NCBI RefSeq assembly: GCF_025264665.1 | Contig: NZ_CP073697.1 | Coordinates: forward strand, 2,666,001 to 2,730,000 | From: Edaphobacter flagellatus | GTDB taxonomy: Bacteria > Acidobacteriota > Terriglobia > Terriglobales > Acidobacteriaceae | Reading direction: 5' to 3' | Length of the DNA: 64,000 bases | Shown here: piece after piece, positions 34,858-43,268 of the stretch | Numbering within the stretch: the first letter of the stretch is position 1 | Layout of the letters: each line of letters opens with the position of its first letter | Notes under the pieces: generated by a model | What the model was told of the DNA's origin: nothing | Database searches by the model: none | Seen by the model: only the letters and a program-made list of their open reading frames with translations | Program-made: the position numbers and the translations under genes

Positions 34858-36081
34858 ATGCAAGCATCCAACGGCCTCCAGGCAGAGCAGATAGAGGAGA
34901 CAGAGCAGTCCGAGCCACAGCAGACGCTCGTGGAACTGGACCCGCCTGCTTTTCGCCGCAAGCTGATGGGCTGGTATCGCGCTCATGCGCGCGAGCTTCC
35001 CTGGCGCGGCATCAGCGATCCGTACCGCACGTGGATCTCTGAGGTGATGCTGCAGCAGACACGCGTTGAGGCGGTGATCGACCGCTATAACGAGTTCCTC
35101 AAGCGCTTTCCTACGCTGCTGGCGCTGGCGCTGGCTTCGGAAGAAGAGGTGCTGGCCGCGTGGTCGGGGCTGGGCTACTATCGCCGGGCGCGGATGCTGC
35201 ACAAGGCCGCACAGTTCATTGTGAAGGAGCGCGGCGGGGTGCTGCCGAGCACGTCGAGCGGCCTGAGGACCCTGCCTGGCATCGGCGAATACACGTGCGC
35301 TGCGATTGCTTCGATTGCATTTGGTGAGAGTATCGCTGTAGTCGACGGCAACGTGGAGCGCGTGCTGTTGCGCCTGACCGGACGCGAAGACGAAGGTAAT
35401 GCTGCGACACGAGCCTTTGTGCAGCAGCAGGCCAACGCGTTGGTGCCACAGCGCCGCATGGAGGGCAGCTCCAATGCAGCCGGTGACCACAACCAGGCGA
35501 TGATGGAGCTGGGCGCGACCATCTGCCTGCCGCGTGCACCCATGTGTTTGAACTGCCCGGTGTACGGCATGTGCAGGACGCGCGGCGAACATGTGACTCC
35601 TCCGCGTACAGCACAGCGGAGTCAACCGGCTGCTTATCTGCTGGCGCTGCGGAAGCGCGGCGTCCTTACAGAAGTGCTGCTGGAGCGGCGCGGCGACGAC
35701 CTGAGCCTGATGGCGGGCATGTATGAGCTGCCTCCGTTGCCGCTGGACGCGGTTGAGGATCGGGAGCCTACACTGCGTCTGCGCCACTCCATCACGAATA
35801 CGAACTACTATGTGCAGGTCTTCGCGCTGCGTGGCCGCAAGGATACGAAGCTGCGTCGCGCTGTCCCTGCGGCGAAGAGCGATCTGCACTGGGTTCGCAC
35901 CGGACGCCTCGGTTCGGTTGCGCTGACGGGCCTGGCCCGCAAGATTCTGCAGCGGCTCGACATCATGCAGGTGAAGTTCCCGCAGCTCGAAGAGGCCCAC
36001 TCGCCGAAGAAGGTATCCCTGCCCATCGATACACAGGCGAATAAACTGAAGTCAGTCTCTCGTACAGGAGCACGCAAGTGA
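34858..36081 (+). CDS. mutY: A/G-specific adenine glycosylase MutY
   Basis: 407 residues. Removes adenine mispaired with 8-oxoguanine. HhH-GPD domain with catalytic Glu62 (WISEVMLQQTRVE), the helix-hairpin-helix LPGIGEYTCAAI and catalytic Asp163 (VVDGNVERVL); iron-sulphur cluster C-x6-C-x2-C-x5-C at Cys223, 230, 233 and 239; a NUDIX-like C-terminal domain starting about residue 255. An N-terminal acidic extension (about 28 residues, EQIEETEQSEPQQ) is unusual. Its last four bases overlap the M28 gene (GTGA). Confidence 0.95.
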   Translation: MQASNGLQAEQIEETEQSEPQQTLVELDPPAFRRKLMGWYRAHARELPWRGISDPYRTWISEVMLQQTRVEAVIDRYNEFLKRFPTLLALALASEEEVLAAWSGLGYYRRARMLHKAAQFIVKERGGVLPSTSSGLRTLPGIGEYTCAAIASIAFGESIAVVDGNVERVLLRLTGREDEGNAATRAFVQQQANALVPQRRMEGSSNAAGDHNQAMMELGATICLPRAPMCLNCPVYGMCRTRGEHVTPPRTAQRSQPAAYLLALRKRGVLTEVLLERRGDDLSLMAGMYELPPLPLDAVEDREPTLRLRHSITNTNYYVQVFALRGRKDTKLRRAVPAAKSDLHWVRTGRLGSVALTGLARKILQRLDIMQVKFPQLEEAHSPKKVSLPIDTQANKLKSVSRTGARK

Positions 36082-37763
36082 AGCATCTCCGTCTTTCTAT
36101 TCTTACGTTGTTAGCCTTTTCTGCGATTGCGTCGGCGCAGGTCGTTCCTCCTGCGGTGAAGACGGCGGAAGCCTCGGTCGATCCGGAGAAGATTCGCGCG
36201 CACGTCAAATTTCTCGCTGACGATCTGCTGGAGGGCCGCGGCCCGGGCACGCGTGGCGGCGAGCTCGCCGCGCAATACATTGCGACGCAATTTGCACTGT
36301 ATGGGCTGAAGCCAGCGGGCGACAACGGCACGTATCTGCAGCAGGTGAACTTTGTCGGCACTAAGACGCTGGGGGACAAGACGCACTTTTCGCTGGTGCC
36401 CGACAAGCCGAAGGATGGTGGCATGCATATCATGCTGCACAGCTATGACCTGAAGTATGGCGACGATTACACGGTGAACAATCGCAAGCTGACCGAAGTC
36501 GCCGATATCCATGCGCCTATTGTTTTTGTGGGATACGGTGTCATTGCGCCGGAGTTTGGCTGGAACGACTATGCGGGCATCGATGTGAAGGGCAAGGTGG
36601 TGCTGTGCATCGTCGGCGATCCGCCGTCGGACGATCCGAAGTTCTTCGGCGGCAAGGCGCTGACTTACTACGGACGCTGGACCTACAAGTTTGAAGAGGC
36701 TGCGCGGCAGGGAGCCATCGGCGCGCTCATCATCCACCGCACCGATCTCGCCAGCTATGGCTGGGAGGTGGTGAAGAATTCGAACACCAGCGAGAAGACT
36801 TACCTGCGCGACAACAAAGACCCGCAGCTGGAGGCGGCAAGCTGGATCACACTGGACACGGCGAAACAGCTTTTCCAGGCGGCGAATATGGATCTCGATG
36901 CGGAGATGACGGCTGCGGGGAAGAAGGGCTTCAAGGCAGTACCGCTGCCGGTCTCGCTTGATGCGCATATTGAGGCGAAGGTGCGCAGCTTCCAGTCACC
37001 GAATGTTGTGGCGATGTTGCCGGGTGCGAATGTTGCCGCGAAAAAGCCGGATCAGGCGGTGATGTACACCGCGCACTACGATCATCTCGGGATGGTTCCC
37101 GGGATGGCCGGTGACAATATCTATAACGGTGCGGCTGACAATGCGACCGGCGTCGGCATGTTGCTGGAGATGGCGCGTGCCTGGTCGACGTTGAAGACAT
37201 CGCCGCCGCACTCGGTCATCTTCGCTTCGGTCGCGGCGGAGGAGCAGGGGCTGCTGGGCTCGGAGTATCTTGGCCAGCATCCACCGGTACCGCCTGCGCA
37301 GATCGCGCTTGACATCAACTACGACATGATTCTGCCTGTCGGCACGCCGCTCGAGACGAGCGTCAACGGAGCGCAGCGCACGACCTTCTACCCGACGGTG
37401 CAGGCAACGGCGAAGCGCTTTCATCTCGCCATCGTTCCCGACGCGCATCCTGAGGCCGGCGGCTACTATCGCTCGGATCACTTCTCGCTTTCGCGGGTCG
37501 GCATCCCGGCGTTTTCAGTCGAGCAGGGAGAATTGTTTGAAGGCCACGACCGCGCCTGGGGCGAGGCCAAGGGCAAGGACTTCGTCGACCACGACTACCA
37601 TAACTTCTCTGACAACTATCATGCCGACTGGGACTTCGCTGGCAACGCGGAGCTGGTGCGCTTTGGCATGGAGCTGGGCTGGGAGGCGATCAGCGCGCAA
37701 AAGATCATTCAGTGGCTGCCAGGGGATGAGTTCGAGGCAGCACGGAAGGCATCGCAGAAGTAG
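36078..37763 (+). CDS. Secreted M28-family aminopeptidase with PA domain
   Basis: 561 residues from GTG 36078, with AGGAG about nine bases upstream. Signal peptide KHLRLSILTLLAFSAIASAQ. PA-domain segment VFVGYGVIAPEFGWNDYAGI, then the M28 zinc domain: YTAHYDHLG (His), NGAADNATGVGMLLE (Asp), VAAEEQGLLGSEY (catalytic Glu/Glu), INYDMI (Asp) and DHDYHNFSDNYH (His). Releases N-terminal amino acids from peptides in the periplasm or outside. Translationally coupled to mutY, which probably reflects an operon without a functional link. Confidence 0.92.
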   Translation: MKHLRLSILTLLAFSAIASAQVVPPAVKTAEASVDPEKIRAHVKFLADDLLEGRGPGTRGGELAAQYIATQFALYGLKPAGDNGTYLQQVNFVGTKTLGDKTHFSLVPDKPKDGGMHIMLHSYDLKYGDDYTVNNRKLTEVADIHAPIVFVGYGVIAPEFGWNDYAGIDVKGKVVLCIVGDPPSDDPKFFGGKALTYYGRWTYKFEEAARQGAIGALIIHRTDLASYGWEVVKNSNTSEKTYLRDNKDPQLEAASWITLDTAKQLFQAANMDLDAEMTAAGKKGFKAVPLPVSLDAHIEAKVRSFQSPNVVAMLPGANVAAKKPDQAVMYTAHYDHLGMVPGMAGDNIYNGAADNATGVGMLLEMARAWSTLKTSPPHSVIFASVAAEEQGLLGSEYLGQHPPVPPAQIALDINYDMILPVGTPLETSVNGAQRTTFYPTVQATAKRFHLAIVPDAHPEAGGYYRSDHFSLSRVGIPAFSVEQGELFEGHDRAWGEAKGKDFVDHDYHNFSDNYHADWDFAGNAELVRFGMELGWEAISAQKIIQWLPGDEFEAARKASQK

Positions 37764-37770
37764 TTTGATT

Positions 37771-37812
37771 GTCATTTCTCCGCTACGCGCAGCGCGCTCG
37801 GTCGAGATGACA
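37771..37812. repeat. Imperfect inverted repeat after the M28 gene
   Basis: TTGTCATTTCTC ... GAGATGACAA, with GCGCAGCG between. It resembles the inverted form of dispersed module B (GTCATTCC ... GCGCAGCG ... GTCGAG) and may be a diverged copy, or a hairpin at the M28/PEP-CTERM junction. Low confidence. Confidence 0.4.
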
Positions 37813-37843
37813 AGATTTGCCGTTGTTGCTGCCTATGCTGGAA

Positions 37844-38380
37844 CTATTTCCATGCTCTGCGCCGCGCGGCTCCGATGGCTCCCAGCACGCCGGTGCCAAG
37901 CAGGAGCAAGGAAGCAGGCTCGGGTGTGACTGCAGTCGGATTCAGTTGCGTGAGCGTTGTCTCTCCCAGGCGCAGCCAGTATTGCGAGGTCTGCACGACG
38001 GTGAGATCGACGATGCCGGTGCCGAGCGCGGCGATCTGCCCTGCGGTCAGCGAGTAGCTCCACGCTGTCGGTGCGATCAGGTTGTTGTAGCAGGTCGTGA
38101 ACTCGACGCATTGCGCTACCAGCAGCGAGCCGAGATAGACATTCATTCCCGACGAGCTGGGCGTCAGCGAGTTGCCGAACGTACCGGAGATCGTGATGCC
38201 CGTGTCTCCAGCCAGGATGTCGAAGCTGCCGACGACGGTCGGCGGCTGGTATGGACCGGGATCGGGATAGCGTGCCGTGCCGTTGTATTCCGGCAGGGTG
38301 CTGATGGAATCGGCATGCGCAAACGCAGACCCAGCGAGCGCGCAGAGCAGGATAAGCAATCGTGACATGCGACGATGCAT
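37844..38380 (-). CDS. PEP-CTERM sorting-signal protein
   Basis: 178 residues. Signal peptide (MHRRMSRLLILLCALAGSAFAHA), a beta-rich body (ITISGTFGNSLTPSS), and a C-terminal PEP-CTERM signal: TPEPASLLLLGTGVLG followed by the basic RRRAWK tail. Such proteins are processed by exosortase/EpsH systems and are often linked to exopolysaccharide. No exosortase gene is in this window, so it must be encoded elsewhere. ATG 38380 has AGGAGA upstream. The 215 bp upstream contain an AT-rich part (about 38550-38580) and no gene. Confidence 0.85.
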   Translation of the reverse strand: MHRRMSRLLILLCALAGSAFAHADSISTLPEYNGTARYPDPGPYQPPTVVGSFDILAGDTGITISGTFGNSLTPSSSGMNVYLGSLLVAQCVEFTTCYNNLIAPTAWSYSLTAGQIAALGTGIVDLTVVQTSQYWLRLGETTLTQLNPTAVTPEPASLLLLGTGVLGAIGAARRRAWK

Positions 38381-38595
38381 GGTCTCTATCTCCTGATTGT
38401 GATGACGGGGGCCCGGAAGAACATGCTGCGCACAACAGGCCTGAAGCGGCAGTTGCACGGTGAATCCGGTCAGGCTCTACGGGGGATTCGCTTACTCTTT
38501 GTACTCCTCGAAGATGTTTTTTCGGTCAAAACACCATGGGAGCGGAATAATCGCCACTATTAGCGATAAGGTTATCGACGGATTCAGCAATACAC

Positions 38596-39018
38596 CTAGA
38601 GGGGTTTCTTCGTCCATCCACCCAGCACGGCGCCCATCAGCACCATGCCCACCAGGCAGTAGCCGGTATTGATGGCAAGGGTCTTAACTCCACGGGCTTC
38701 AAAGACATACTCGGTGGCAAAGGTTACAAATACGGTGCAGAACCAGAGGATGATCGCCATCTGAATTCCGCGCGCAGCCGTTACCGGTCCGGTTACCTGG
38801 ATCAGCCAGGAGAGGAACAGCGCGAGCGCCAGCGTCAACAAAAGAGCGACACCGTAGGCCAGCGCAGGGCTTACCCCGCTCGATTGCAGCTGCTCCATCG
38901 TCTTGCCGATGCCTGCCAGCCACGCATCGCGGAACATCGTGAACCACACCGCGCCCAGTCCGAAGTAACAAAGCGTTGCAACGATAATGGCAAGAGGATG
39001 AAAGCGCACTTCGTTCAT
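38596..39018 (-). CDS. DUF1761 membrane protein
   Basis: 140 residues with four hydrophobic segments: FHPLAIIVATLCYFGLGAVW, LAYGVALLLTLALALFLSWL, GIQMAIILWFCTVFVTFA and NTGYCLVGMVLMGAVLGGWT. This matches the four-helix DUF1761 family, whose function is unknown. MNEVRFHPLA at ATG 39018 is the usual N-terminus; ATG 39033 is possible and better spaced to a GGAG. It lies between the PEP-CTERM gene and GH92 in the same direction but is separated from GH92 by 90 bases. Confidence 0.8.
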   Translation of the reverse strand: MNEVRFHPLAIIVATLCYFGLGAVWFTMFRDAWLAGIGKTMEQLQSSGVSPALAYGVALLLTLALALFLSWLIQVTGPVTAARGIQMAIILWFCTVFVTFATEYVFEARGVKTLAINTGYCLVGMVLMGAVLGGWTKKPL

Positions 39019-39108
39019 AGGCCGAAGCTCCATGCACGCGACGTTAGTGAATGGAGGAAATTGTAGCGCGAGTGGCGGCCTTCTGTTCACAAGAGAAATA
39101 GCGGATCA

Positions 39109-41364
39109 CTACTTGCCGATCGGCACACCGCGCCATGCACTCGCCCACTTCGAGGGCTCCGGCCCGATGACGAACTCCAGCGTCGAGCCTTGCATGATGT
39201 CTTCGTAGCGAATCACTGGTTTGTTCAGCGGCTTGCCATTCAGTGTCGCCGACTGTATATAGATATTCGCCTTGCTCGCGTTCTTCGCCTTCACGGTGAA
39301 GGTCTTGCCGTTTGCGAGCTTCAGAGAAAACTTCGCAAACATCGGGCTGCCGATCATGTAATCGCCGCTTGCCGGATTCACCGGATAGAAGCCCATTGCC
39401 GTGAACAGCAGCCACGACGACATCTGTCCGCAGTCGTCATCGCCGTCAATACCCGAGGGCAGATTGGCATACTCAGCGTTGGCGATCTCGCGCACCTTGG
39501 CCTGTGTCTTCCACGGCTGGCCTGCGTAGTCGTACAGATAGCCGTAGTGGTGGCTCGGTTCGTTGGAGTGATTGTTGTGCTTGCCGGCAAAGTGCTCATC
39601 GAGCTTCACGTTGTACTTGTCTGCGCCGCCCATCATCTCCAGCAGCGCAGGAATATCGTGCAGGCCGCCCCAGGTGTAGACCCACGCGTCGCCCTCGGTC
39701 CATCCCGAGACGGAGCGGTTGCCGGGAGTATCGCGCGTGCCGCCGATCGGAGCCCAGGCACCGTCGGATGTTTTTCCGTTCATCAGCCCCAGCGCCGGGT
39801 TGTAGAGATGCTTGTAGTTCAGCGAGCGATGGAGGAAGAACTGGTAATCCTTCTCGCGGCCAAGCGCTTTGGCTACCTGCGCGACGCACCAGTCGTCGTA
39901 GCTGTCTTCGATGGTGCGCGAGGAGGCCTCGTCCGTCTTGTCGGTGGGGATGTAGCCAAGCTGCTTGTAGTAGGTCAGGCCGCCGCGCGCCTCGTAGGGC
40001 GTGTGCTCTTCGCGGTCGAGCCAGCGGCGTGTCGTGTCGCCGTCCGGTGGCGTCATCGCGTCTTTGTACACCGCATCCCACGCTGTCTTTCTGTCGAAGC
40101 CGGTGAATCCCTTCCGGAGGGCCTCGGCCACCAACGAGTCGGCGTGCGTGCCGATCATGATGTTGGTGTATGAAGGATTCGGCCACTTCGGCATCCAGCC
40201 GCCTTCCTTGTAGTCCTGCAGCAGCGCGGTGATCATGCCGGGAATGCGCTCGGGCGCGAGCAGCGTCAGCATGCTGTGCTCGGCGCGGAAGGTGTCCCAG
40301 ATGGAGTATGCCGTGTAGCTCTCGCCCTGATGAATTTTGTCGTCGAAGGCCGAGTAGTAGCGTCCGTATTCGGAGAAGACGCGCGGGTACAGTAGTGCGT
40401 GATAGAGCGCGGTGTAGATCGTTTTGCGCTGGTCGTCACTGGCGCCTTCAAGGCTGATGCGGCTCAGCTTGTCGTTCCACGTTGCGCGCAGCTTCTTCTG
40501 AACGGCTTCGAAGTCCCACGCTGGAATCTCGCGCTTCAGATTTTCGCGTGCCTGCTCGATCGAGATGAACGATGTTCCTACGCGGACGTCAATGTACGCG
40601 CCGTCCTCACTGGGCGGCTGGGCAAACTCAACGTACGCTCCGCGAGCGCCTGTGCCGTCCATGCCGTAGGTGGCGGCGCGTTCCCAGCGCTGGCGAAACT
40701 GCACGACGAAGTAGCCTTTGAAGTTCGGCAGTGCGAAGGGTCCGAGGTTGCGGTCGATGCGATCTGGGTTATAGCCGGTGATTTCAAGATGTACGTCGTC
40801 GACGTTGGCCGAGCCAGCGATGCCGGGGCGCGAGGCTTCGACGAGAACACGTCCGGCAGCTCCCTGCGGAAAGTGAAAGCGCATATAGGCACAGCGTTCG
40901 GTCGCGGTCATCTCGGCGCGCAGACGTGAGCCGTCCTTGGTCGTCATCTGCACGGAGTAGTAGTCCGGCCGTGTCACCTCATCGTCATGCGTGAACTCCA
41001 TCTGCCGCGCTTCCGGCGTCGTTGCCAGCTCGCCTACCTGCGGCACCAGCGTCACGTAACCATAGTCGCCCATCCAGATGGCTGGCTGATGCGTGCCCAT
41101 GAAGCCCTGAATGTGTGTGTCCTCGTATTTGTAGCTGACGACGCTCAACCGGTTCTGCCGCGTCTGCGCTGTCCAGTCGGTCATGCCGAAGGGAGGGGTC
41201 ACAAACGGCATCGTGCCGCCGTAACCGATCGGCCCAGAGCCGGAGCCGATGTACGGGTTTACTTCGGAGACGGCATCGTGCTGCTGCGCGATAGCGGAAG
41301 GATCGAATGCTGCAAACGACAGCAGGGTGCCAGCAAACAGGCTCACGGCAAAGGGAATTCTCAT
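39109..41364 (-). CDS. GH92 alpha-1,2-mannosidase, secreted
   Basis: 751 residues with signal peptide MRIPFAVSLFAGTLLSFAAF. Family GH92 hallmarks: NPYIGSGSGPIGYGGTMPFV at the N-terminus, SIWDTFRAEHSM, GGWMPKWPNPSYTNIMIGTH, WTEGDAWVYTWGGLHD, SHHYGYLYDYAGQPWKTQ and GIDGDDDCGQMSSWLLFTAM, which contributes catalytic acids and calcium ligands. The enzymes hydrolyse alpha-mannosyl linkages with inversion, for example from fungal or plant glycans. ATG 41364 begins the signal peptide; upstream codons to 41433 belong to the zinc-ribbon gene in another frame. Co-transcription with that gene is likely (32-base gap). Confidence 0.94.
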   Translation of the reverse strand: MRIPFAVSLFAGTLLSFAAFDPSAIAQQHDAVSEVNPYIGSGSGPIGYGGTMPFVTPPFGMTDWTAQTRQNRLSVVSYKYEDTHIQGFMGTHQPAIWMGDYGYVTLVPQVGELATTPEARQMEFTHDDEVTRPDYYSVQMTTKDGSRLRAEMTATERCAYMRFHFPQGAAGRVLVEASRPGIAGSANVDDVHLEITGYNPDRIDRNLGPFALPNFKGYFVVQFRQRWERAATYGMDGTGARGAYVEFAQPPSEDGAYIDVRVGTSFISIEQARENLKREIPAWDFEAVQKKLRATWNDKLSRISLEGASDDQRKTIYTALYHALLYPRVFSEYGRYYSAFDDKIHQGESYTAYSIWDTFRAEHSMLTLLAPERIPGMITALLQDYKEGGWMPKWPNPSYTNIMIGTHADSLVAEALRKGFTGFDRKTAWDAVYKDAMTPPDGDTTRRWLDREEHTPYEARGGLTYYKQLGYIPTDKTDEASSRTIEDSYDDWCVAQVAKALGREKDYQFFLHRSLNYKHLYNPALGLMNGKTSDGAWAPIGGTRDTPGNRSVSGWTEGDAWVYTWGGLHDIPALLEMMGGADKYNVKLDEHFAGKHNNHSNEPSHHYGYLYDYAGQPWKTQAKVREIANAEYANLPSGIDGDDDCGQMSSWLLFTAMGFYPVNPASGDYMIGSPMFAKFSLKLANGKTFTVKAKNASKANIYIQSATLNGKPLNKPVIRYEDIMQGSTLEFVIGPEPSKWASAWRGVPIGK

Positions 41365-41396
41365 CGCAGAAGCAACGATAGCAGGCTGCGATTGAC

Positions 41397-41591
41397 TCAG
41401 TAAAAATCCGCGCAGCTCAGGAAGTATCCACACTTGCGGCAGATCAGCTTGCAGCGGCTGTCCTCAAGCCGCGACGAGCAGGTGGGGCAGTAGACCTGGT
41501 GATGCTCCGTATTGATCGGGCACTGAGGCTGTGCGTCATCAGGCTGAGACGACATTTCCTGTTGCACAGCGGTCGCATTCATCGAGGACAT
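41397..41591 (-). CDS. Small zinc-ribbon protein
   Basis: 64 residues, cytoplasmic. Two CxxC knuckles separated by about 16 residues, CPTC near the middle and CRKC near the end, with two further cysteines (SRCKLIC, FLSCADFY), so at least one structural zinc site is expected. The N-terminal part (NATAVQQEMSSQPDDAQPQC) is polar and probably disordered. Shorter starts at 41582 or 41555 are possible. Function unknown. Its 3' end lies 32 bases before GH92, same strand. Confidence 0.72.
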   Translation of the reverse strand: MSSMNATAVQQEMSSQPDDAQPQCPINTEHHQVYCPTCSSRLEDSRCKLICRKCGYFLSCADFY

Positions 41592-41718
41592 TTTGTAAGC
41601 CTAACCCAGTTTTCGAAATTTTCAACCGCCGGAAGACGACCGGGAGGCATCGAATCATGTACCGTCGAAAGACCGGCCCGAATGCGAACGGCCGAACGAG
41701 AACAAAGGAGAGACTTTC

Positions 41719-42141
41719 ATGGATCGCTACGCAAGCGCCGTATGGCACGGCACGCTGAAAGAGGGCAAAGGCAGCATCACCACGCAGAGCACGACGCTCA
41801 AGGATACGCAGTACAGCTTCGCGGCCCGCTTTGCCGACGGCGTTGGCACCAATCCTGAAGAGCTGATTGCCGCAGCGCACGCCGGCTGCTACACCATGGC
41901 GCTGAGCGCGCAGCTTACCGAAGCAGGCTTCAATCCCGAAACGATTGAGACCAGGGCGACGGTCACGCTCGATCTGCACGGCGCTCCGACGATTACCAAG
42001 ATTCACCTGGTGAATACCTCGAAGATCCCCGGCATCGATAAGGCAAAGTTCGACGAGCTGGCGCACAAGGCCAAGGAAGGCTGCCCGGTGTCGAAGGTCC
42101 TGAAGGCAGCGGAGATTACGCTCGACGCCACGCTGGCGTAA
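41719..42141 (+). CDS. OsmC/Ohr-family peroxiredoxin
   Basis: 140 residues. Reduces organic hydroperoxides using two cysteines: Cys57 in AAAHAGCYTM and Cys122 in EGCPVSKVL, with the family GTNPEELIAAAHAGC motif. ATG 41719 is preceded by AGGAGA about eight bases upstream. Divergent from the zinc-ribbon/GH92 unit and convergent with the CDF transporter, with a terminator between. It resembles the OsmC rather than the OhrA subgroup (TTQSTTLKDTQYSFAARF). Confidence 0.93.
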   Translation: MDRYASAVWHGTLKEGKGSITTQSTTLKDTQYSFAARFADGVGTNPEELIAAAHAGCYTMALSAQLTEAGFNPETIETRATVTLDLHGAPTITKIHLVNTSKIPGIDKAKFDELAHKAKEGCPVSKVLKAAEITLDATLA

Positions 42142-42170
42142 ACCGATTTGAAACTAAATCTAACGTAGAA

Positions 42171-42201
42171 GCCTCGGAGATAACTTCCGAGGCTTTGCGT
42201 T
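42171..42201. terminator. Terminator between osmC-like and CDF genes
   Basis: GCCTCGGA (42171-42178) and TCCGAGGC (42186-42193) around GATAACT, then TTTGCGTTTTGC. T-run imperfect; the opposite strand has CTTCTACG so it mainly serves the plus-strand gene. Confidence 0.7.
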
Positions 42202-42217
42202 TTGCAATCGATGATGG

Positions 42218-43183
42218 TTAGTGCGAGTGATCGTGATGGCCGTGGCCATGGTGATGATGGTGGCCGTGCGCTCCGACCTCTTCGGGCTCGGGCGGCGAGC
42301 TGCAGCCGTGAATCGTCTCGCAGCCCGTGGTCTCAAACTGGATCGTGGTGTGGCTGATGCTGAACCGGGCACGCATGCGGGAATTGATCTGCTCGAGGAT
42401 CGCCGTGCACTCCGACGCGGGCATCTCGTTCACCGTGACGTGGCTGGCCAGCGCGTGCGACTGTGCGCCGAGGCTCCAGACGTGGAGATCGTGTACATCC
42501 AGGACGCCGGTTACGGTCGCAATCTCGGACCGCACGGCCTGCAGCTCGATCCCGCGCGGCGTGCCTTCCAGCAGAATATTCAGCGTCTCGCGGATGATGC
42601 TGACCGAGCTCCACAGGATCATCACGGCAATGACGAGTGACAGCACAGGGTCAACCCAGCTCATGTGAGTCAACAGAATCGCCGCGCCGCCTGCGATCAC
42701 CGCCGCGGTCGAAAGCGTGTCGCCCAGCATATGGAGAAAGACGCTGCGGATATTGACGTCGCCGGAGAAGCGCCACAGCAGCGCTGCAACCGTTCCATTC
42801 ATCAGCACTCCGGCGGCAGCAACTTCCATCATCAGCCGTGGCTGCACTTCAACCGGTGAGCTGAGACGCTGTACGGCCGTAACGGCGATCCAGACCGAGA
42901 GCACGACCAGCGTCGCCGCATTCACGAATGCAGCCAGTACCCCGGCGCGCTGATAGCCGAAGGTCTTCTCGTCGGTAGGGGGCCGCGACTGAAAATAAAC
43001 GGCGACGTACGAGAGGATGATCGCCAGCAGGTCTGAGAGGTTGTGTCCTGCCTCAGAGATCAGCGCCAGTGAGTGCGCCTTGAGGCCAAACAGGAAGGTT
43101 GCCAGTACATACCCGGCGGTAAGCACCATGGAAACCTTCAAAACACGCTGCATACTGCGGTTTGGCCCGGCGACCATGTGCAT
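42218..43183 (-). CDS. Cation diffusion facilitator (Zn/Co/Cd efflux) transporter
   Basis: 321 residues. Six transmembrane segments followed by a cytoplasmic ferredoxin-like domain (TPRGIELQAVRSEIATVTGV, VHDLHVWSLG) and a His-rich tail (GHHHHHGHGHHDHSH). Metal-site motifs SEAGHNLSD (His47, Asp51) and HMLGDTLS (His151, Asp155) are intact, as in ZitB/CzcD-type zinc exporters using proton antiport. ATG 43183 or 43177. Convergent with the OsmC gene. Confidence 0.94.
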   Translation of the reverse strand: MHMVAGPNRSMQRVLKVSMVLTAGYVLATFLFGLKAHSLALISEAGHNLSDLLAIILSYVAVYFQSRPPTDEKTFGYQRAGVLAAFVNAATLVVLSVWIAVTAVQRLSSPVEVQPRLMMEVAAAGVLMNGTVAALLWRFSGDVNIRSVFLHMLGDTLSTAAVIAGGAAILLTHMSWVDPVLSLVIAVMILWSSVSIIRETLNILLEGTPRGIELQAVRSEIATVTGVLDVHDLHVWSLGAQSHALASHVTVNEMPASECTAILEQINSRMRARFSISHTTIQFETTGCETIHGCSSPPEPEEVGAHGHHHHHGHGHHDHSH

Positions 43184-43234
43184 AGGTTAAGTTTAGTCCG
43201 TTCCGTGTCTCCGATTCAATCTGCCTGCTGGATT

Positions 43235-43259
43235 CTCCACCCTCCAGGGGAGGGTGGAG
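43235..43259. repeat. Perfect 11-bp hairpin between CreD-like and CDF genes
   Basis: CTCCACCCTCC (43235-43245) / GGAGGGTGGAG (43249-43259) around AGG, flanked by GATTCT and GATCCGATTCTC. No T-run on either strand, so it is not a standard terminator. It sits between genes of the same direction, 11 bases after the CreD-like stop, as REP-type hairpins often do. Confidence 0.7.
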
Positions 43260-43268
43260 ATCCGATTC

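Noticed and set aside
38551..38585. Possible dif site (AT-rich GCGGAATAATCGCCACTATT near the skew change)
   Set aside because: Matches neither XerC nor XerD half-site consensus well (few positions of TTATGTTAAAT); kept only as a place to check.
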